Of a stretch of DNA of 6,339 nucleotides, positions 1 to 3,531 are shown one piece after another; within the stretch, counting starts at the first letter, position 1, and each line of letters starts with the position of its first letter. Below the pieces are notes generated by a model that was not told where the DNA came from, searched no databases, and saw nothing but the letters and a program-made list of their open reading frames with translations. Both the position numbers and the translations under genes were made by a program. The DNA is from Anaerolineae bacterium (lineage in GTDB: Bacteria > Chloroflexota > Anaerolineae > 4572-78), in assembly GCA_027022125.1 (NCBI GenBank), contig JALVZI010000369.1, positions 2,355 to 8,693 of the forward strand, written 5' to 3'.

Positions 1-648
1 GGTCTGTTCGCCTTTGCGGGTTTTCACGGTGACGGGGGTAATTTCGGCGGCAAATAGCCCGTCGGCGGTAGATTTTTCCGCCCGCTGCTGCGACATGGCG
101 GCGATAGCATCCACATCATCGCGGGAAACGCCGTATTCCGCCGCCAGACGGTCTGCCTGCGCCCCCATCGCTTCGCCGGTGGTGGGGTCGGTCAGTCCGT
201 CGCCCTGCAGCATATCGTACACCGGTTCGGTGCGGTTGAGAATCAGTTTGTATCCCCAGCGTGCGCCGGATGACAGCACAAACCCCGCCTGCGACATCGA
301 TTCGATGCCACCCGCCAGCACCAGTTCGGCATCGCCCGCGCGGATGGTGTTGGCGGCATTGTACACCGCCGCCATCCCCGACGCGCAGACCATATCCACT
401 GCCATACTATCCACATCCAGCGGAATACCCGCTTTCATGCCCGCCTGACGGGGGATGAGTTGCCCGTGTCCGCCGCGCAACACATTGCCGAATACCATCA
501 GGTCGAGTTTATCGCCGGAAACGCCCGCTTTTTCCAGCGCGCCTTTCATCGCCGCCGCGCCCAAATCTGCGGGGGAAAATCGGGCAAACGCACCGCCAAA
601 ACGCCCGATGGGGGTGCGGGTCGCTGAAACGATATAAACTTTGCTCAT
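1..648 (-). CDS. Thiolase / acetyl-CoA acetyltransferase, N-terminal part (cut by window edge)
   Basis: Thiolases transfer an acyl group to or from CoA. In the biosynthetic direction two acetyl-CoA give acetoacetyl-CoA; in the degradative direction 3-ketoacyl-CoA is cleaved in beta-oxidation. The enzyme is cytosolic. The 216 visible codons, without a stop, cover the N-terminal half of a family usually near 390-400 residues. Residues 4-15 (VYIVSATRTPIG) are the classical thiolase opening. The nucleophilic cysteine is Cys88 in DMVCASGMAAV, close to Cys89 of the well-studied bacterial enzyme. GGIESMS lies at 113-119. The second catalytic Cys and the His motifs would lie beyond base 1. The start is the ATG at 648-646, five bases after a strong AGGAGG. 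It lies 181 bp downstream of acs on the same strand and has its own candidate promoter. Family assignment is secure; substrate chain length cannot be settled from this half. Confidence 0.95.
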   Translation of the reverse strand, partial: MSKVYIVSATRTPIGRFGGAFARFSPADLGAAAMKGALEKAGVSGDKLDLMVFGNVLRGGHGQLIPRQAGMKAGIPLDVDSMAVDMVCASGMAAVYNAANTIRAGDAELVLAGGIESMSQAGFVLSSGARWGYKLILNRTEPVYDMLQGDGLTDPTTGEAMGAQADRLAAEYGVSRDDVDAIAAMSQQRAEKSTADGLFAAEITPVTVKTRKGEQT

Positions 649-653
649 TGTTT

Positions 654-659
654 CCTCCT
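654..659 (-). promoter_or_regulatory. Strong Shine-Dalgarno of the thiolase gene
   Basis: On the minus strand the sequence reads GAGGAGGAAACAATG. A full AGGAGG core sits five bases before the ATG, which fixes the start and suggests efficient translation. Confidence 0.85.
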
Positions 660-696
660 CGAAACATGATTTTTGCTGAAATGTCTTTCGGGTTTC

Positions 697-726
697 AGTT
701 TACCAGAGAATGCCCCCATCGGTCAA
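697..726 (-). promoter_or_regulatory. Candidate sigma-70-type promoter of the thiolase gene
   Basis: On the minus strand a TTGACC -35 (726-721) is followed, after an 18-bp spacer, by a TAAACT -10 (702-697). The predicted start is near 690, giving a leader of about 40 bases to the thiolase ATG. The -35 matches consensus at five of six positions and the -10 at four. This would let the thiolase be transcribed independently of acs. It is seen by eye only. Confidence 0.5.
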
Positions 727-742
727 ACAAATGAGCGAATAG

Positions 743-822
743 CGGTCAGTGTTCAGTTGTCAGCAATCAGCGGTCAGCCATCAGTTGGTTCAGGGACGGC
801 TGAATGCTGACCGCTGATTGCT
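743..822. repeat. Degenerate heptad repeat (NNNTCAG)n facing (CTGANNN)n
   Basis: Six consecutive 7-bp units ending in TCAG run from 743 to 784 (cggtcag, tgttcag, ttgtcag, caatcag, cggtcag, ccatcag). A further TCAG lies at 790-793. After a short gap the same motif returns in opposite orientation as CTGANNN units at 800-820. Four positions of each heptad are fixed and three vary, so this is not a simple copy-number microsatellite. It fills much of the gap between acs and the thiolase gene. Similar short-period repeats occur between genes in some bacterial genomes; the function here is unknown. Confidence 0.85.
762..822 (-). repeat. 17-bp perfect inverted repeat just downstream of acs
   Basis: Bases 762-778 (agcaatcagcggtcagc) are exactly complementary in reverse to 806-822, with a 27-base loop. 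The right arm begins seven bases past the acs stop, so an acs transcript would end in a 17-bp stem. No run of U follows the stem in the acs direction, so it is not a standard intrinsic terminator. It could act as a 3' stabiliser or a weak terminator, or be only a by-product of the two opposed heptad arrays that form it. Confidence 0.8.
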
Positions 823-829
823 ACCCTTC

Positions 830-2779
830 TCAATCCGCCAGCGTGCTGGTATCGCCGAGCGGTTTGCCCATAACTTTCGCTTTCAGCAGACGGCGCATAA
901 TTTTGCCGCTGCGCGTTTTGGGCAGGCTGTCCACAAATTCGATGACCGCCGGCACGGCAATGGGTCCCACTTCAGTGCGGACGTGTTTTTTCAGTTCATC
1001 CACCAGCGCATCATCACCGACTTTTCCGGCGTTCAAAATGCAGAAGGCGTGAATCACATTCCCTTTCAGTTCATCCGGCACACCGATACACGCCGCTTCC
1101 GCCACATCGGGATGGCTGACCAGCGCGCTTTCCACTTCCGCCGTGCCGAGCCGGTAGCCGCTGACTTTGATGACATCATCCATCCGCCCGATAATCCAGA
1201 AATAGCCGTCTTTGTCGCGGCGGGCGCTGTCGCCGGTGAAATACCAGCCTTGCGATTCAAATTCTTTCCAGTATTGATTGACATACCGGTCGGGGTCGCC
1301 CCAAACGGTGCGCGCCATACCGGGCCACGGTTTTTTGATAACCAGATAGCCGTCTTCGTTGGCATCGCACGATTCGCCGTTTTCGCGCACCACATCCGCA
1401 TCGATGCCGGTGAACGGCAGGGTAGCGCTGCCCGGTTTCAGCGGCACAACGGGCGTGGGGGTAATCATAAAACCGCCCGTTTCGGTTTGCCACCATGTAT
1501 CAATAATGGGGCATTGTTCTCTGCCGACAACGCGGTGATACCAGCGCCACGCTTCGGGGTTGATAGGTTCGCCCACCGTGCCCAGCAGCCGAATGCTGTC
1601 GAGATTGTGGCGTTTCACCCACGCATCACCGAAACGCATCAGCCCGCGAATGGCGGTCGGTGCGGTGTACAAAATGGTGATGCCGTATTTTTCCGCCATT
1701 TTCCACCAGCGGTCGGGATATGGGTAGTTCGGTGCGCCTTCATAAATGAAACTGGTCAAACCCAAAATGAGCGGCGCATACACAATATAACTGTGTCCCG
1801 TAATCCAACCGGGGTCGGCGGCGCACCACCAGCGGTCTTCATCTTTCACATCGAAAGCATATTTCAGGGTGGTGGCAATATAAACCTGATAGCCGCCGCA
1901 GGTGTGCAGCACCCCTTTCGGTTTACCGGTAGTGCCGCTGGTGTACAGAATGAACAGCGGGTCTTCCGCATCCATCGGCACGGTATCAAATTTTGTGCTG
2001 GCGACGGGGAGGCTCATCAACTCGTGCCACCAAAAATCGCGTCCGGCTTCCATATGGACATCCTGCCCCGTGCGTTTGAAAACGATGACATTTTGCACCA
2101 CCGGGCTGCGGCGGATGGCTTCATCGGCAATATCTTTTAAATTGATGGTTTTACCGCGCAGCCACGCCCCGTCGCAGGTGATGAGCACTTTGCTCTGCGC
2201 ATCGGCGATGCGGTCGGCGAGTGCCTGCTCGCTGAATCCACCGTAAACCACGCTGTGAATCGCGCCCACTTTCGCCGTGGCGAGCATGGCAATCGGCAGT
2301 TCGGGCACGCGCCCCATGTAAATCGTCACCGTGTCACCTTTTTGCACGCCCATGCTGGTCAGCACATTGGCAAATTTATTCACTTCCTGCCACAAGCGGA
2401 AATAACTAAATGTGCGCAGTGTGCCGTCTTCGCCTTCCCAAATGATAGCCAGTTTATTTTTGCGCCACGTTTTGGCGTGTCTGTCCAGTGCATTATGGGC
2501 GATATTCGTTTTGCCGCCGATGAACCATTTGAAAAATGGCGCGCCACTGTCATCCAGCACCTTTTCGTACGGCTCATACCATTCGATGAACTCTTTGGCG
2601 CGGGCATCCCAATAGGCTTCGATGTCTTTCAGTGCCTCTTCCCGCAATTCGAGATAATTCGGCACATTGGCGTTTGCCACCACCTCCTCGGCGGGGGGAT
2701 ACACCTCGCTTTCCGCCGCAATAATCTCGCTTTCGCGTTCCGCATCGGGATGGACATTGGGGTCTAAATTGTCAGTCAT
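830..2779 (-). CDS. acs: Acetyl-CoA synthetase, AMP-forming (acetate-CoA ligase)
   Basis: This cytosolic ANL-superfamily enzyme activates acetate with ATP to acetyl-AMP and then transfers acetyl to CoA, feeding acetyl-CoA metabolism. The 649 residues match the usual length of about 650. Visible motifs are the phosphate-binding loop YTSGTTGKPKGV (279-290), DPGWITGHSY in the acetate pocket region, GEPINPEAW, the aromatic TWWQTETGG (428-436) with the Trp typical of acetate-selective enzymes, the hinge GRMDD (531-535), GYRLGTAEVESAL (541-553), and KTRSGK ending at Lys626, the adenylation lysine that protein acetylases often modify. The reading frame stays open 242 codons upstream, but the ATG at 2779 is chosen: it has GGAGG seven bases before it and yields the normal family N-terminus. 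Propionate as a side substrate cannot be excluded. It is divergent from an ArsR-type regulator and precedes the thiolase. Confidence 0.97.
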   Translation of the reverse strand: MTDNLDPNVHPDAERESEIIAAESEVYPPAEEVVANANVPNYLELREEALKDIEAYWDARAKEFIEWYEPYEKVLDDSGAPFFKWFIGGKTNIAHNALDRHAKTWRKNKLAIIWEGEDGTLRTFSYFRLWQEVNKFANVLTSMGVQKGDTVTIYMGRVPELPIAMLATAKVGAIHSVVYGGFSEQALADRIADAQSKVLITCDGAWLRGKTINLKDIADEAIRRSPVVQNVIVFKRTGQDVHMEAGRDFWWHELMSLPVASTKFDTVPMDAEDPLFILYTSGTTGKPKGVLHTCGGYQVYIATTLKYAFDVKDEDRWWCAADPGWITGHSYIVYAPLILGLTSFIYEGAPNYPYPDRWWKMAEKYGITILYTAPTAIRGLMRFGDAWVKRHNLDSIRLLGTVGEPINPEAWRWYHRVVGREQCPIIDTWWQTETGGFMITPTPVVPLKPGSATLPFTGIDADVVRENGESCDANEDGYLVIKKPWPGMARTVWGDPDRYVNQYWKEFESQGWYFTGDSARRDKDGYFWIIGRMDDVIKVSGYRLGTAEVESALVSHPDVAEAACIGVPDELKGNVIHAFCILNAGKVGDDALVDELKKHVRTEVGPIAVPAVIEFVDSLPKTRSGKIMRRLLKAKVMGKPLGDTSTLAD

Positions 2780-2786
2780 TTGTTTG

Positions 2787-2791
2787 CCTCC
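2787..2791 (-). promoter_or_regulatory. Shine-Dalgarno that decides the acs start
   Basis: GGAGG on the minus strand is followed by seven bases and then the ATG at 2779-2777. The acs frame has no stop for another 726 bp upstream, so this site and the family length are what fix the start. Confidence 0.8.
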
Positions 2792-2814
2792 ATTATTGAA
2801 ATAAAACCATACAC

Positions 2815-2836
2815 CACAGCACGAATCATCGCTGTG
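2815..2836 (-). promoter_or_regulatory. Small hairpin in the predicted acs leader
   Basis: CACAGC (2815-2820) and GCTGTG (2831-2836) are perfectly complementary around a 10-base loop. In an acs mRNA starting near 2867 this stem would sit inside the leader, about 36 bases before the start codon and upstream of the ribosome site. A role is not shown by the sequence. Confidence 0.35.
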
Positions 2837-2873
2837 CAGAACACTATTTTGTTCAACCGCAGGGTTATAAATG

Positions 2874-2902
2874 AGATTAGCATGGTTCGGGAGAGATGTC
2901 AA
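2874..2902 (-). promoter_or_regulatory. Candidate acs promoter: consensus -35, extended -10
   Basis: The minus strand has a perfect TTGACA (2902-2897), a 17-bp spacer ending in TGC, then TAATCT (2879-2874). The TG one base before the hexamer makes an extended -10 that can compensate for the weak hexamer match. An A6T6 tract (2901-2912) overlaps the outer end of the -35 and runs upstream, like an UP element or intrinsic bend. The predicted start near 2867 gives a leader of about 88 bases. Confidence 0.55.
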
Positions 2903-2981
2903 AAAATTTTTTGCCGCCTCCGCATTTGCACCATATGCTTTTTCTGCACAGTGGTTGTTCCAACCCACAGAAACTAACCCT

Positions 2982-3002
2982 GCATTATTTGGCGCATAAT
3001 GC
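2982..3002. promoter_or_regulatory. Palindromic operator candidate over the arsR-type promoter
   Basis: GCATTAT (2982-2988) and ATAATGC (2996-3002) form a perfect 7-7-7 inverted repeat. It overlaps the -35 hexamer (2989-2994) of the promoter for the divergent regulator. ArsR-family dimers bind short imperfect AT-rich palindromes in this position and block RNA polymerase, so autorepression is the natural reading. It lies about 80 bp upstream of the acs -35, so direct steric repression of acs from this site alone is less obvious. Confidence 0.5.
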
Positions 3003-3017
3003 CTATCTGCGTATGAT
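2989..3017 (+). promoter_or_regulatory. Candidate promoter of the ArsR-type regulator
   Basis: TTGGCG (2989-2994), a 17-bp spacer and TATGAT (3012-3017) match consensus at four and five positions of six. The predicted start near 3024 gives a leader of about 40 bases before the ATG at 3065. The two divergent candidate starts lie about 155 bp apart. Confidence 0.55.
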
Positions 3018-3055
3018 ATTGTGTAGATTGGTTGCAAAACAACGGTTGCCCCAAT

Positions 3056-3060
3056 AGAGG
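3056..3060 (+). promoter_or_regulatory. Shine-Dalgarno of the ArsR-type gene
   Basis: AGAGG is followed by two adjacent in-frame ATG codons at 3062 and 3065. The spacing is one base to the first and four to the second, which favours 3065. An in-frame TTG at 3032 has no comparable site before it. Confidence 0.6.
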
Positions 3061-3064
3061 AATG

Positions 3065-3385
3065 ATGAAAGACAAACAACTTTACGAAATTCACGCGGAC
3101 ATTTGCAAAGCGCTCACCCACCCCCTCCGATTGGAAATTTTGGACTATCTCCGCGACGGCGAAAAAACCGTTTCGCAATTGGTGGCGCATTTGGGTGTGA
3201 CCCAGAGTGCGGTTTCCAGACATTTGGGGGTAATGCGCGCGTATGGCGTCGTTCAAACCCGCCGAGACGGTGTGCACATTTTCTATCGCATCGGTAATGC
3301 ACATATTGTTGCCGCCTATGATGAAATGCACACCTTCGCGCAGGAAACAATGGCAGCCCAATCGGCGATATTTGCCCAAATTTGA
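3065..3385 (+). CDS. ArsR/SmtB-family winged-helix transcriptional regulator
   Basis: Members are small dimeric DNA-binding repressors released by a metal, redox or small-molecule signal. The 106 residues fit the family. ICKALTHPLRLEILDYL (13-29) is the usual N-terminal helix pair. TVSQLVAHLGVTQSAVSRHLGVM (35-57) is the helix-turn-helix with recognition helix TQSAVSRHL. The wing is VVQTRRDGVHIFYRI (62-76) and the C-terminal dimer helix spans about 78-96. There is one cysteine (Cys14) and no Cys pair at the alpha-3 metal site. Aligned by eye to SmtB/CzrA, the alpha-5 zinc ligands Asp and first C-terminal His appear as Asn78 and Phe91, while His80 and Glu94 remain. The classical zinc site therefore looks broken, and the inducer is unknown. 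Divergent position suggests control of itself and perhaps acs. Start chosen by ribosome-site spacing; ATG 3062 would add one residue. Confidence 0.92.
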   Translation: MKDKQLYEIHADICKALTHPLRLEILDYLRDGEKTVSQLVAHLGVTQSAVSRHLGVMRAYGVVQTRRDGVHIFYRIGNAHIVAAYDEMHTFAQETMAAQSAIFAQI

Positions 3386-3407
3386 TACCACGCACGCCGC
3401 GCCCCAT

Positions 3408-3436
3408 TTGTAAAATCCCCCATCGCGTGCTAAAAT
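3408..3436 (+). promoter_or_regulatory. Upstream candidate promoter for uvrA
   Basis: TTGTAA (3408-3413), a 17-bp spacer and an extended -10, TGC-TAAAAT (hexamer 3431-3436), point toward uvrA. The stretch TAAAATCTCCCCC repeats, with small change, the sequence at 3411. This may be a second start upstream of the one at 3465-3492, or an evolutionary duplicate of it. Confidence 0.35.
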
Positions 3437-3464
3437 CTCCCCCACAATCAGAACATTATTTCTA

Positions 3465-3492
3465 TTGCATTCGCACCCGTTTGTGGTAGAAT
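3465..3492 (+). promoter_or_regulatory. Candidate uvrA promoter with extended -10
   Basis: TGG-TAGAAT (hexamer 3487-3492) is an extended -10 matching consensus at five of six positions. A weak -35, TTGCAT (3465-3470), lies 16 bp upstream. The start near 3499 gives a leader of about 33 bases. No LexA box of the E. coli (CTGT-N8-ACAG) or Bacillus (GAAC-N4-GTTC) type is visible, so SOS control is not supported. An AGAA-N6-TTCT dyad lies at 3450-3463. Confidence 0.5.
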
Positions 3493-3531
3493 CCCCGCCG
3501 CACAAAAATACGGAACACGGACGCCCCCTCT

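Noticed and set aside
743..822. Possible CRISPR array or transposon terminal repeat
   Set aside because: Units are only 7 bp with no unique spacers, and no transposase or target duplication is seen, so neither reading is supported.
818..2140. 440-codon open frame on the plus strand, antisense to acs
   Set aside because: It is a shadow of the GC-rich acs gene: composition is rich in His, Arg, Phe and Ala, no family is recognisable, and it fully overlaps a clear acs.
2780..2977. 65-codon plus-strand open frame in the divergent region
   Set aside because: It starts with TTG without a ribosome site, overlaps the acs promoter and leader, and has no recognisable features.
3032..3064. Longer regulator starting at TTG 3032, adding a second cysteine
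   Set aside because: There is no ribosome site before it, while AGAGG precedes the ATG at 3065; the predicted mRNA start near 3024 would also leave almost no leader.
3392..3430. Terminator for the ArsR-type gene (GCACGC / GCGTGC)
   Set aside because: The stem is only 6 bp with a 27-base loop and no T run follows.
3450..3463. SOS/LexA operator upstream of uvrA (AGAA-N6-TTCT)
   Set aside because: It matches neither the E. coli nor the Bacillus LexA consensus, and a 4-bp dyad in AT-rich sequence is likely by chance.
2780..3505. 242-codon N-terminal extension of acs running antisense through the regulator gene
   Set aside because: The frame is merely open. The extension has no family match, would cross the divergent promoters and arsR, and a good GGAGG-ATG lies at 2779.
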